From Candidatus Methanohalarchaeum thermophilum (lineage in GTDB: Archaea > Halobacteriota > Methanonatronarchaeia > Methanonatronarchaeales > Methanonatronarchaeaceae): a DNA stretch of 64,000 nucleotides. Both the position numbers and the translations under genes were made by a program. The DNA is taken from NCBI GenBank assembly GCA_001914405.1, contig MSDW01000001.1:558001-622000 (forward strand), in the 5' to 3' direction. Of this stretch, positions 28,008 to 37,116 are shown one piece after another; the stretch's first letter is position 1, and each line of letters opens with the position of its first letter. The notes beneath the pieces are model-generated. The model worked only from the letters and a program-made list of their open reading frames with translations. It had not been told where the DNA came from and did no database searches.

Positions 28008-28404
28008 AAATTAACAATTTTTTATTCAACCAACATGATTAGAAAACTGGAACCTTATAGCTTTTCTATTTAAGTATAGAAGTATTTCTATCTGTATATA
28101 GGTTTTTGATGGAAATAAATTACTCTTGTTGAGTAGGAAGCAGATACAACGGAACTTTTAAATAATTCAAATTTTAGTAAAAAAATACGGTCTTTTGGGC
28201 GAAAATAGTATAACATTAAAAAAAGCATTAAAGAAAAGGTCTAGAGTATTATTGTAGGTTACTTGGGTTGAGATAGGGCAAGGATAGGTAAAAGTTTTTT
28301 AGTAATAAGTTGGTATAGGGCGGATCTCTAAAATCGAATATATAATACGATTAATAATGTATAAATGATTTAATTAATAGGATCTATGTATTGGAGAAAA
28401 TAAG
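28008..28404. other. Gap inside the antiporter cluster
   Basis: AT-rich, with no supported gene and no family hairpin that I can see. A TATA-like stretch (AATATATAATACGA near 28339) could be a promoter for the two following large subunits, dividing the cluster into two transcripts. Confidence 0.4.
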
Positions 28405-29886
28405 ATGCCTATTACGGATTTGAGGCCAATATTACCTATTATAATAGGTTTAATTACTTCTATATTGATTTTGGCTATAGGAAAGAGGCATAAGGATATT
28501 AGAGAAGCAATAAGTTTGATTTCAGCAATATTGATGGTTTCCGTTATTATCACTATGCTTCCTCAAGTTTACCAGGGAACTAAATATGTCTATCATACCC
28601 CAGAGTTAATTTCCAATGTTTCAGTTTCTTTTATGGTAGACCAATTTTCTATATTTTTTTCTCTTCTTTCGTCTTCTCTATGGTTTTTTACAACTATTTA
28701 TTCAATAGGATACATGAGAGGCCTAGAAGAGCATAGTCAAACTAGATATTATTCTTTTTTTGCAATTTGCATAGCCTCTACAGTAGGTATAGCTCACTCT
28801 AGTAACCTATTTTCACTGTTCATCTTCTATGAGTTATTAACGATTGCTACTTATCCTCTGGTCATCCATGACGAAACTCAGGAGTCAATTAGAGCAGGTA
28901 AAAAATATCTAGCTTACACTTTGACTGGAGGTATCCTAGTTCTTTTTGGATTGATCTGGACTTATGTAATTTCAGGGAGTCTGGCTTTTACTGAAGGAGG
29001 ATTGCTTAACTCACAAATTGCTAGTTTTAACGACTTAAGAATACTTTTTACTGTCTTTATTCTAGGATTTGGGGTTAAATCAGCTATAATGCCGCTGCAT
29101 GGTTGGTTGCCTACTGCAATGATAGCTCCAACTCCAGTTTCAGCTTTATTACATTGTGTAGCTGTAGTAAAATCAGGGTGCTTTGGTATAGTTAGAGTTG
29201 TGTTAGATGTTTTTGGACCAGGTCTAGTAAGGGATCTTGGACTAAGCTATCCTTTGGCTTTTGTAGCCTCCGTAACAATCATTGTTTCTATGATTATAGC
29301 ATATAAAAAAGACCACTTAAAGGCTAAGTTAGCTTATTCTACTATAAATGAATTGTCTTATATTGTTTTAGGGGTGGCTTTTTGTACTCAAATAGGGATA
29401 GCGGGAGGAATTGTCCATATATTTAATCATGCCCATATGAAGATAGGGATGTTCTTTTTTGCAGGAGCTATCTTTGTGCAAGCTGGAAAGGAGTATACTT
29501 CAGATCTGGACGGGATAGGTAAAAGGATGCCAATTTCGACTTTGGTTTTCACAATAGGAGCACTTTCTTTAGCGGGAACTCCTCCTCTTGTTGGCTTTAT
29601 CTCAAAGTGGTACCTAATCTCTGGTTCGATAGAGGCTGAGATGGTTATCTACTCTGCTGTGCTGATAATAAGTGCACTTTTAAATGTAGTCGTTTTTTGG
29701 CCTATAATATATAGAAGTTTCTTTAAGGAACCAGAAGTTAAAAAGATGAGTATTCCATCTAAATCCCTGTTAATTCCAATGTTATACTCGGCAGTTATAA
29801 CTATAATTTTTGGTATTTTTGCACAAAAACAGTTCTTTCCTCTAAAATTGGCCTTTGAAATAGCAAAAAAGGCAGTGGGTGGATAA
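28405..29886 (+). CDS. Second MrpD/NuoM-like proton-conducting subunit
   Basis: A 493-residue, multi-helix protein of the same family as the preceding antiporter subunit. It shows LFIFYELLTIATYPLVIH (Glu), FGVKSAIMPLHGWLPTAM (Lys) and GGIVHIFNHAHMKIGMFFF. The presence of two more large subunits beyond mnhD indicates a complex larger than a standard bacterial Mrp with one MrpA and one MrpD. It ends 3 bases before the next gene. Confidence 0.9.
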   Translation: MPITDLRPILPIIIGLITSILILAIGKRHKDIREAISLISAILMVSVIITMLPQVYQGTKYVYHTPELISNVSVSFMVDQFSIFFSLLSSSLWFFTTIYSIGYMRGLEEHSQTRYYSFFAICIASTVGIAHSSNLFSLFIFYELLTIATYPLVIHDETQESIRAGKKYLAYTLTGGILVLFGLIWTYVISGSLAFTEGGLLNSQIASFNDLRILFTVFILGFGVKSAIMPLHGWLPTAMIAPTPVSALLHCVAVVKSGCFGIVRVVLDVFGPGLVRDLGLSYPLAFVASVTIIVSMIIAYKKDHLKAKLAYSTINELSYIVLGVAFCTQIGIAGGIVHIFNHAHMKIGMFFFAGAIFVQAGKEYTSDLDGIGKRMPISTLVFTIGALSLAGTPPLVGFISKWYLISGSIEAEMVIYSAVLIISALLNVVVFWPIIYRSFFKEPEVKKMSIPSKSLLIPMLYSAVITIIFGIFAQKQFFPLKLAFEIAKKAVGG

Positions 29887-29889
29887 AAG

Positions 29890-32127
29890 ATGGAATTAAT
29901 TAAACTCTTGTTAGTTTTTTCAATAATTACACCTGCAATAGGAGGATTGTTAGCATATGTTTTGGGAATATATGTAGACAAAAAGTTATCATTTTTATCT
30001 TCTTCAGTAGCCTCAGTTATTTCTTTTTTAATTATAGTTTTTTTATATATACCTATAAGTTCTGAAGGTGCCCTATATGTGCCCTTAGAGATAACGGGGC
30101 TATTGGCATTTGAATTTTACTTAGATAGCTTTAGTTACATATTTGCTGTGTTAACTTCCTTTATATGGATGTTTGCAACTATATACTCTATTGAATACAT
30201 GAAGATGGAACATTCTGTTCCAAGATATTTCCTTTTTTTACTTATCACTCTTTCAGTCGATCTTGGTGTAATCTTTGCCGCTAATTTTTTGAGCATATAT
30301 GTATTTTTTGAACTATTAGCTCTGTTTTCTCTCTTATTGGTTATTCACGAACAGAACAAAGAAGCATACGAAGCTGGAAAGGTTTATTACTACACATGTG
30401 TTTTTTGTGGAGTCCTACTTTTAGTTGGGTTACTCTTGTTATACTTTAAAACTGGTTCATTGAAAGTCTACGAGTTAGGAGTAGGACTAGAAAAATTAGG
30501 GTATATTAAATATGTAATCCTGATATTTATAATATTTGGATTTGGCGGTAAAGCAGGAATATTTCCTGTCCATATATGGCTACCTAAAGCCCATCCAATA
30601 GCACCTTCACCGGCATCTGCTTTGCTTTCAGGAATAATGGTAAAAGCAGGGATTTATGGGATCTTTAGGGTTTTATATGACATAATAGTACCATTACAGG
30701 GCTTAATAGTAAAACCAGTTGGGGTTTTTCTTTTGTTGATAGGAGTAATAACCGCAAACTTAGGTTGGCTATTAGCGTTATATCAAGATAACATTAAGAC
30801 TCTTTTGGCTTATAGTACAATTAGCCATGTTGGATATATAACCATATCTATAGGATCTTTTGCCTATTTAGGCCTAGAAGGAGTTTTTGCACTATCAGGA
30901 GCTCTTTACCATGTAATAAATCATGGGATATTTAAATCTACTCTATTTTTGGTAGCTGGAATAGTTTATGTGGAAGAAAACACACTGGATATCAATAAAT
31001 TTAATTTTTTATGGCAAAAGATGCCTTTATCCTTTTTTATCTCATTAATTTCAATAGGCGGATTAATGGGGCTTCCTCTTTTTAATGGATTTATAAGTAA
31101 GACCTTAATTCACCATTCTTTAATACATCTAATGGAGATAGAGGGAATATTTTTCCACCTAATAGAAATTTTATTTATGTTGTCTGCAGGAGGCAGCGTA
31201 GCTTATTCCTTAAAGTTTATATCAGGTACCTTTTTAACTGCTGGTGAAGCGATCAATAATAGAAGAAAGTTTGATGTGAAGATAAAAATCTTTTTAGCCT
31301 TTCTACCCATTATCATACTTTTGATTGGGTTTTTTCCAAATACTATATTAGAAGCATTTATTGCTCCGGTTTTGTCAGAACTTAATGTACCTCTTGGAGG
31401 CCTTGAACATTTGAGTTTCTATTCAATAGAAACTGTAAAATCATCAGTTTTGTCTTTATTTATTGGCCTTCCTCTCTTTTATTATTTTACTAAGGAAAAC
31501 CGTATTTTTCCTAAAAAACTCAATTTAGTAGAATTGAATAGAATATTGTACGAGAGGTTTATTTTGCTTATTCCTAAGGCCTTATTAAACATAGAAAATA
31601 AGTTTAAAAATATTTTAACGAGGTTTTTTGGTATCTTAGTTACTCGATTAGTTAATTTGGGGGAGCCCACAGATGAAAATAGTTCTAGATATAGTGAAAG
31701 AATGGTTGAACCGTACTTGAGACGGATCCCAGTAGGTGGAGAATACCTAGCTAGCCACAAGTACGAAAGTGTAGGATTAAGGTTTTTAAACTTAATTAGA
31801 GGAAGTTCTATTGAATTTGAAAACGATGAAAGTAAGAAACCTTTTTTGGCTGAAGTAATAACCATTCTCTTGTCTGGATTACTAGAAAAGATTCTGGATA
31901 GGTTGATATTGCCTTTGCTTCTATATCCGGTTTTATTTATACAAAGGGAATTGAGGGTTTTACTAGGTAAAGAAGATGTTTTTGAGGTAAAAAATCGATT
32001 TAGTGAGATGAAGAGATCAATTAAGCCTGTTTCACCTAAGTTAGGTACGATTAGTTTTTCTCTATTTGCAGTTTCACTTGTGTTAGCTCTTTACATGTTA
32101 TACTTAGCGATAGTAAACGTACTTTAA
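29890..32127 (+). CDS. Large MrpA/NuoL-like antiporter subunit
   Basis: A 745-residue membrane protein. Residues ~1-480 are the NuoL/MrpA-type channel (VFFELLALFSLLLVIH; FGGKAGIFPVHIWLPKAHPI; LYHVINHGIFKSTLF). A further ~260-residue tail has extra helices and a soluble stretch. The MbhD/E-like parts of a bacterial MrpA are separate genes upstream, so this is the N-terminal MrpA portion with an archaeal extension. It is probably coupled with the gene 3 bases before it. Confidence 0.9.
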   Translation: MELIKLLLVFSIITPAIGGLLAYVLGIYVDKKLSFLSSSVASVISFLIIVFLYIPISSEGALYVPLEITGLLAFEFYLDSFSYIFAVLTSFIWMFATIYSIEYMKMEHSVPRYFLFLLITLSVDLGVIFAANFLSIYVFFELLALFSLLLVIHEQNKEAYEAGKVYYYTCVFCGVLLLVGLLLLYFKTGSLKVYELGVGLEKLGYIKYVILIFIIFGFGGKAGIFPVHIWLPKAHPIAPSPASALLSGIMVKAGIYGIFRVLYDIIVPLQGLIVKPVGVFLLLIGVITANLGWLLALYQDNIKTLLAYSTISHVGYITISIGSFAYLGLEGVFALSGALYHVINHGIFKSTLFLVAGIVYVEENTLDINKFNFLWQKMPLSFFISLISIGGLMGLPLFNGFISKTLIHHSLIHLMEIEGIFFHLIEILFMLSAGGSVAYSLKFISGTFLTAGEAINNRRKFDVKIKIFLAFLPIIILLIGFFPNTILEAFIAPVLSELNVPLGGLEHLSFYSIETVKSSVLSLFIGLPLFYYFTKENRIFPKKLNLVELNRILYERFILLIPKALLNIENKFKNILTRFFGILVTRLVNLGEPTDENSSRYSERMVEPYLRRIPVGGEYLASHKYESVGLRFLNLIRGSSIEFENDESKKPFLAEVITILLSGLLEKILDRLILPLLLYPVLFIQRELRVLLGKEDVFEVKNRFSEMKRSIKPVSPKLGTISFSLFAVSLVLALYMLYLAIVNVL

Positions 32128-32309
32128 GTTAAATCCCGTAACTTAAACCATTGTAGGTTTGAGAGTTAATGAAATTAAAATATATTAAGAAACTTATTTA
32201 CTTTAATTCTCGCAAGGTAAGGAAAAATTTAAGTGCATTTGAATATACTGCTTGATAGTAAAGTAAAAGAAAAATTAAGTTCATCATTTCAACCGGGGGC
32301 ATAATTGAT

Positions 32310-34331
32310 TTGCTAGAACTAAAAAAGATGAGAAAAGTAGATTTAATAACTCTACAGGGCTACAGACGAGACCTAATTTCAAGCTTACATCAAAAAGGTA
32401 TTTTACATATCGAAAATTTCTCTAATAAAGCAGGTGAATATGGATTAGATGCTGGGAAGCCCATTGACAAGTCAGAGATACATTCTCTTAATCTTAGAGT
32501 AAAAAGAATATTAGATGTACTAGGTAAACCTGAAGAAAGCGATAAAGGATTTCTAGAAAAGATAAAGTCTACATTGAAAGCATCAGATAAGGAAAAATTG
32601 GGTTACGAACTTACAGACATAAAAAATGACTACAAACCCTTTATAGAAAACCTAGAAGAAAGACTGGATTCTCTGGAAGAAAGACTAAGTGAGATTAATT
32701 CTAAACTTAAGAACCTCAAGGAAACTAGAAATAACTTGGGCATTTATAAAAGTTTGGGTATTCCATTGAGCTTTTTAGGTGAAGGCTTTAGCACTTATAC
32801 CTATATAGGCCAAGGATCAAAAAGCAATCTTAAATCTCTTAAAAATGATTTAGAAAAAATTACGGAAACATATTACCTAGAAACCTCAGAAGATGGCTCA
32901 AATTTAGTTTTAGTATTAAATGTACTCAAAGAACATAAAGAAGAAGTAACAAAGGCTATAAGAAGGAACAACTTTGATTTACTTGAAACAGAATTAGAAA
33001 ATACGCCAAAAGAAGAAATAAAAACAATAAACGACAAAATAAAAGAACTAAAAGAAAAAAAAGAGAAAACCAAAAGACAACTAAAAGGATTAAAAGAAAA
33101 CCATCTCCAAAGACTCCTAAAAATTAATGAAATATTAAAAAAAGAGTTAGAGAGAGGAGAAGTACAGGCAAAATTCGGCGAAAGTAAACAAGTCTTTGTG
33201 ATAGAAGGATGGATATCAAAAAATAACCTTAAAAAATTAAAAAACCTTGTTAATGATATAACAGAAGGAAATTCAATAATCGATGTCAAAGAACCTAAAG
33301 AGAATGAAAAACCACCAGTTGAATTCGATAATCCATGGTACCTAGGAGCATTCGAAAAATTAACGAGAATGTACGGGCTACCAAGCTATGGGGAGCTAGA
33401 CCCAACTCCTATACTAGCCTTATTCCTCCCATTGTTTTTTGGGTTCATGTTTGGAGACTTTGGACATGGAATAATAGTCTTTTTAGTAGGTCTAGGGCTC
33501 TATAAATATGCAGAAGGAACTATTAAAGAATTTTCTATAGTCTTGCTTTTTTGTGGTTTCTTTGCAATGATAATGGGTTTGCTTTACGGAGAATTTATGG
33601 GTATGCCATTCTCGGAGTTAGGAATAAATTACCATGCTCCATTACATGTAGGATTAGGTCATGGAGGACATATACAAGACGCAATAATGAGATTACTTCT
33701 CTTATCTCTTGGAGTAGGGGTTTTTCATATAGGTCTTGGAATACTAATGGATCTTGGTAATAGAATTAAGAAATCAGATTACCTCTCGTCGATTGTTCCC
33801 GTTGCAAAATTGTGGGTCTACTTTGGTGCAATATATCTGATAATAAGAGAAACCTTAATGATGGGGCATGGTTTCCAGATAATGGAATGGAACTTCCCCT
33901 TAATGATAGCTTTCCTGGTTCCTCCTCTTATAATATTAGTCTTTGGTGAGCTGTTAGCTGAGTACGGTGAAATTGAAAGCAAAAGAGAAGCCATTTCACT
34001 GATCGGAGAAGGTTTCTTTGAAGCATTCCATGATATGCTAGGGTTTTTATCGAATACATTCTCCTACAGTAGGTTATTTGCTCTTGCTCTCGTTCACATG
34101 GGGTTGTTTATAGCTTTAGGAAAGATTTCCTTTGTTTTCTCTGATCTAATAGCAGGAGGAGGGATTCTAGGATACCTAATTTGGTTTGCGATATATGTAG
34201 TGGGAACAGTATTTATTCTAGGGTTAGATGGAGTGATTGTTTTCTTACATTCACTGAGGTTACATTTCTATGAATGGTTTGATAAATTCTTTTCAGGAGG
34301 AGGCAGATCTTTTGAACCATTTAAAATGTAA
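32310..34331 (+). CDS. atpI: A-type ATP synthase subunit I (a-like)
   Basis: A 673-residue protein. The N-terminal ~360 residues are soluble, charged and coiled-coil (peripheral stalk contact). The C-terminal part has about eight transmembrane helices forming the ion half-channels, with the family pattern GFMFGDFGHGIIV and FSYSRLFALALVHMGLF carrying the essential Arg. It starts with TTG at 32310 behind GGGGGC. It is first in the ATP synthase operon; the usual subunit H gene is not in front but after subunit C. Confidence 0.93.
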   Translation: MLELKKMRKVDLITLQGYRRDLISSLHQKGILHIENFSNKAGEYGLDAGKPIDKSEIHSLNLRVKRILDVLGKPEESDKGFLEKIKSTLKASDKEKLGYELTDIKNDYKPFIENLEERLDSLEERLSEINSKLKNLKETRNNLGIYKSLGIPLSFLGEGFSTYTYIGQGSKSNLKSLKNDLEKITETYYLETSEDGSNLVLVLNVLKEHKEEVTKAIRRNNFDLLETELENTPKEEIKTINDKIKELKEKKEKTKRQLKGLKENHLQRLLKINEILKKELERGEVQAKFGESKQVFVIEGWISKNNLKKLKNLVNDITEGNSIIDVKEPKENEKPPVEFDNPWYLGAFEKLTRMYGLPSYGELDPTPILALFLPLFFGFMFGDFGHGIIVFLVGLGLYKYAEGTIKEFSIVLLFCGFFAMIMGLLYGEFMGMPFSELGINYHAPLHVGLGHGGHIQDAIMRLLLLSLGVGVFHIGLGILMDLGNRIKKSDYLSSIVPVAKLWVYFGAIYLIIRETLMMGHGFQIMEWNFPLMIAFLVPPLIILVFGELLAEYGEIESKREAISLIGEGFFEAFHDMLGFLSNTFSYSRLFALALVHMGLFIALGKISFVFSDLIAGGGILGYLIWFAIYVVGTVFILGLDGVIVFLHSLRLHFYEWFDKFFSGGGRSFEPFKM

Positions 34332-34349
34332 AAATAGGAGGTGAAAAAT

Positions 34350-34562
34350 TTGCCAATATTCTCCCCCCAATTTGCGGCCGCATTAGCGATAGGAATAGCA
34401 ACCATTGCATCCGCTTACGGTATAGCAAAAGCAGGAAGTGCAAGTGCAGGAGCAATAGCAGAAAATCCAGATGTAGGTGGAATAACTATAATTTACGTTG
34501 CATTTGCCGAAGCACTAGGGATCTACGGCCTGCTGGTAGCGCTGTTGATACTCTTCTTATGA
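34350..34562 (+). CDS. atpK: A-type ATP synthase subunit K (proteolipid, c ring)
   Basis: A 70-residue, two-helix proteolipid. The second helix has the ion-binding Glu ([18 protein letters not shown]). The first helix is Ala/Gly-rich ([21 protein letters not shown]). I choose TTG 34350 because AGGAGGTG ends seven bases upstream; an in-frame GTG overlaps that site. The residues around the Glu do not settle whether the ring carries H+ or Na+. Confidence 0.92.
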   Translation: MPIFSPQFAAALAIGIATIASAYGIAKAGSASAGAIAENPDVGGITIIYVAFAEALGIYGLLVALLILFL

Positions 34563-34566
34563 AATT

Positions 34567-34767
34567 ATGGAAAGAAAGAAAGCTATAAAGAAAGGTTTGA
34601 ACCTAGGAGTTGAATTTGCCTTATTGGTAATAACGGCTACCCTAGGGGGTTATTATCTAGGAAAAATGACGATAGGTGCTGCCATTGGAATGGTAATCGG
34701 TTCAATAGCAGGGTTTCTAGCCATGACATATTGGGCTTTAAGAATCTACAGGGATTACAAGGAATAA
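34567..34767 (+). CDS. AtpZ-like two-helix membrane protein in the ATP synthase operon
   Basis: A 66-residue protein. A short basic N-terminus is followed by two helices (GVEFALLVITATLGGYYLG and AAIGMVIGSIAGFLAMTYWA) and a basic tail. This resembles AtpZ/AtpI proteins of bacterial F-type operons (Gly-rich first helix, G-x-x-x-G packed second helix). It is an unexpected member of an archaeal A-type operon. It sits 4 bases after atpK, so co-expression is near certain; an assembly role is inferred. Confidence 0.6.
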   Translation: MERKKAIKKGLNLGVEFALLVITATLGGYYLGKMTIGAAIGMVIGSIAGFLAMTYWALRIYRDYKE

Positions 34768-34820
34768 CAGTGAATTCCAAAAACCCCCCTAAATTATTAA
34801 TTTGATTAAAAGGTGTAAAA

Positions 34821-35810
34821 ATGGGATATGAGTACACAAATGCCAATTTAAAAGGAAAAAAAAGGAAGTTATTGAAAGAAAACGAGTTTTCAAACTTAGT
34901 AAGAGCTAGTGACCTACCTGAGATTAAAGATATATTAAGCGATACTAATTACTCAAAATATTTGAGAGATAGAACCAAGTTTAAAGAGTTTGATGGAGCA
35001 CTAAACCGTTACTTAATAGATGTTGAATATAAATTAAGTGAGATGGTTCCAGAGGAAATTGCTGAAGTTTTCAGAGCCTATATGCAACGCTGGGATTATA
35101 AAAACTACAAGAGGGCAATTACATTAATTCTTAAAGATAAGGAAATAAAAAAAGACAAGCTTATTGATGCTCCAACAGGAGATAGTATAGAGCGTATAGA
35201 AGAATGGACAAATGTAGAGTCGGAAAGAGAACTAAAGAAAGGTTTTTCTGGTACCAAATTCGATTTATTGAGTAAAATACTCGAGGAGTCAGAATCTAGG
35301 GAAGATGCTATTTTTAAAGGTAGGCTAGCTTTTGAAAAATTATTCCAAGAAAAAATTCTAGAAGCTATTGAAGGTAAACCAGAGCCAGTTAGGCAGTTTT
35401 TTGGAACCAGAATAGATTTTAGAAATATCAAGGTAATAATAAGACTAAAGGAAGAGGACTTGGATCGATCTGAAATATTAGACCTACTTCTTCCTACATA
35501 TCAGATTCAAGAGCAAAAGATCAAAGAAATGATAAATAAAGAAAATAGAGAAGACATTTTGAGAGAACTAGATCACTCTTTCTATGAATCATTAGTAAAA
35601 GCGGAAGATTTAGATGCAATGGATCTTATATTTGAAAAATCCCTAAAAAAATACGCAAAAAGATTGTTCCTTAGAGATGTATTGGGGCCAGGAGTAGTAA
35701 TTGCATATTACTGTTTAAAGTCTTTAGAAGTTTCTAATCTTAAGAAAATATTAGCTGGGAAAACAGCTGATTGGTCGGTAGAAGAAATTTCGAATTTTAT
35801 AGTTACTTAG
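34821..35810 (+). CDS. atpC: A-type ATP synthase subunit C
   Basis: A 329-residue, mostly helical, charged protein matching the V/A-type subunit C (d-like) that sits on the c ring and links it to the central stalk. The start ATG follows AAAAGGTG. It contains the typical MGYEYTNANLKGKKRKLL start and the middle QRWDYKNYKRAITLILKD. The segment FGTRIDFRNIKVIIRLK is also characteristic. Confidence 0.9.
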   Translation: MGYEYTNANLKGKKRKLLKENEFSNLVRASDLPEIKDILSDTNYSKYLRDRTKFKEFDGALNRYLIDVEYKLSEMVPEEIAEVFRAYMQRWDYKNYKRAITLILKDKEIKKDKLIDAPTGDSIERIEEWTNVESERELKKGFSGTKFDLLSKILEESESREDAIFKGRLAFEKLFQEKILEAIEGKPEPVRQFFGTRIDFRNIKVIIRLKEEDLDRSEILDLLLPTYQIQEQKIKEMINKENREDILRELDHSFYESLVKAEDLDAMDLIFEKSLKKYAKRLFLRDVLGPGVVIAYYCLKSLEVSNLKKILAGKTADWSVEEISNFIVT

Positions 35811-35827
35811 AGCTATGAGGGTTATTT

Positions 35828-36136
35828 ATGGAGGAAGAGATTAAGGAAATAAAAAAGGCTGAAACTAGAGCCGAGGAGAGAATTCAAGAAGCCAAGGAAA
35901 AATCAAAGGAAATTATTGAAGAGGCGCAAGAGAAGTCAGATGAAGTAATTGAAGAAATTAAAGAAGAAGGTAAAGAGAGATCTAACGAAATTATGGACTC
36001 TAAGAAAGCGGAAGCCGAAGAAAAAATTGAAGAGATAAGATCAGAGACAGATACTAAGATACAAGAAATCCAAGAAAAAGGTAATAAAAACCAAGAAAAG
36101 GCCATTGATCTAGTTTTAAAAGAAATAGCTCAATAA
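35828..36136 (+). CDS. atpH: A-type ATP synthase subunit H (peripheral stalk)
   Basis: A 102-residue protein, almost entirely a Glu/Lys/Ile coiled coil with a roughly 11-residue repeat (for example EEAQEKSDEVIEEIKEEGKE). This fits subunit H, which pairs with E to form the right-handed coiled-coil stator. It lies just before atpE; its usual place in many archaea is at the front of the operon. Confidence 0.8.
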   Translation: MEEEIKEIKKAETRAEERIQEAKEKSKEIIEEAQEKSDEVIEEIKEEGKERSNEIMDSKKAEAEEKIEEIRSETDTKIQEIQEKGNKNQEKAIDLVLKEIAQ

Positions 36137-36152
36137 AGAGGTGTAGTGAAAT

Positions 36153-36764
36153 ATGAGTACCCAGGGTGTGGAAAAGGTAGTTAATAGGATTGAAGAAAAC
36201 TCTAAAGAAGAAGCCGAAGAGATAATTTCAGATGCTAAAGAAGAAGCCGAAGAGATTTTAGATGAAGCAAGGAAAAAAGCAGAAACCGAAAAGCAAGAAA
36301 TAATAGAAAAAGGTAAAGAAAAGGCAGATAGAGAGAAAAATCGAATGATATCAGAAGCAAAACTGGAAAATAGAAGAAAAATACTAGAAACCAAGGAAGA
36401 GATTATTAGCGAAATATTTGAAGAAACCCTTAGAAGATTGGAAGAAGGAGAGGTTGACAAAAGAGATATATTAGGTAGAATTGTAAAAAGTGCAGGAATT
36501 GAATTAGGTGGAGGAAGTCTAACAGTTTCATCCAAGGAAGATGAATTGGATCTAATAAAAGATATGAAAAATAACTTGGAAGATCAAATTACTGAGAAAA
36601 CAGGAAATAAGACCTCAATTGCTTTAGATGAACCTATAGAAGATGGTGGTGTGATAGTAAGGGATCCTGAAGACCAGACAAAGATTAACAAAACCTACAG
36701 AAAAATAATCGATAGAAGAAGGAACGACCTACGCCAGAAACTGGATGAAATCTTATTTAGTTAA
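36153..36764 (+). CDS. atpE: A-type ATP synthase subunit E (peripheral stalk)
   Basis: A 203-residue protein. The N-terminal ~100 residues are coiled coil, and the C-terminal domain contains the conserved DEPIEDGGVIVRDPEDQT block that binds the A3B3 head. The ATG follows AGAGGTGTAG. Pairs with subunit H made from the gene just upstream. Confidence 0.92.
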   Translation: MSTQGVEKVVNRIEENSKEEAEEIISDAKEEAEEILDEARKKAETEKQEIIEKGKEKADREKNRMISEAKLENRRKILETKEEIISEIFEETLRRLEEGEVDKRDILGRIVKSAGIELGGGSLTVSSKEDELDLIKDMKNNLEDQITEKTGNKTSIALDEPIEDGGVIVRDPEDQTKINKTYRKIIDRRRNDLRQKLDEILFS

Positions 36765-36776
36765 GATGGAGATAAA

Positions 36777-37094
36777 ATGAGGATAGCTGTTTTAGGTGAT
36801 GAGGAAACTGTTACAGGTTTTAAGTTGGCGGGAGTTAGTTGTTCTGAGGTAATTGAAAGTAATCAAGGTTTTGAAGAAGCTTTAAATAATTTGGATCAGG
36901 ATATAGGTATTATTATAACGACAGAAGATTTAGCTAAGGAGAACCAAGAGACAATTAACGAATTTAAATCAGGAAAAGATGTTTTTCCACTGTTAGTTGA
37001 GATTCCTAGTAAATTTGGATCAACAAAGGAATCAGAGATTATGGATCTTGTTAAGAAAGCAATAGGTGTGGAAATAAACCTAGAAGATATATAA
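36777..37094 (+). CDS. atpF: A-type ATP synthase subunit F
   Basis: A 105-residue protein. MRIAVLGDEETVTGFKLAGV and GIIITTEDLAKENQETI are the standard N-terminal strand/helix elements of V/A-type subunit F. It regulates rotation through the central stalk. Spacing of 12 bases from atpE and 22 to the proposed atpA start keeps it inside the operon. Confidence 0.93.
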   Translation: MRIAVLGDEETVTGFKLAGVSCSEVIESNQGFEEALNNLDQDIGIIITTEDLAKENQETINEFKSGKDVFPLLVEIPSKFGSTKESEIMDLVKKAIGVEINLEDI

Positions 37095-37116
37095 AAATAA
37101 ATAAGGAGGTTTTAGA

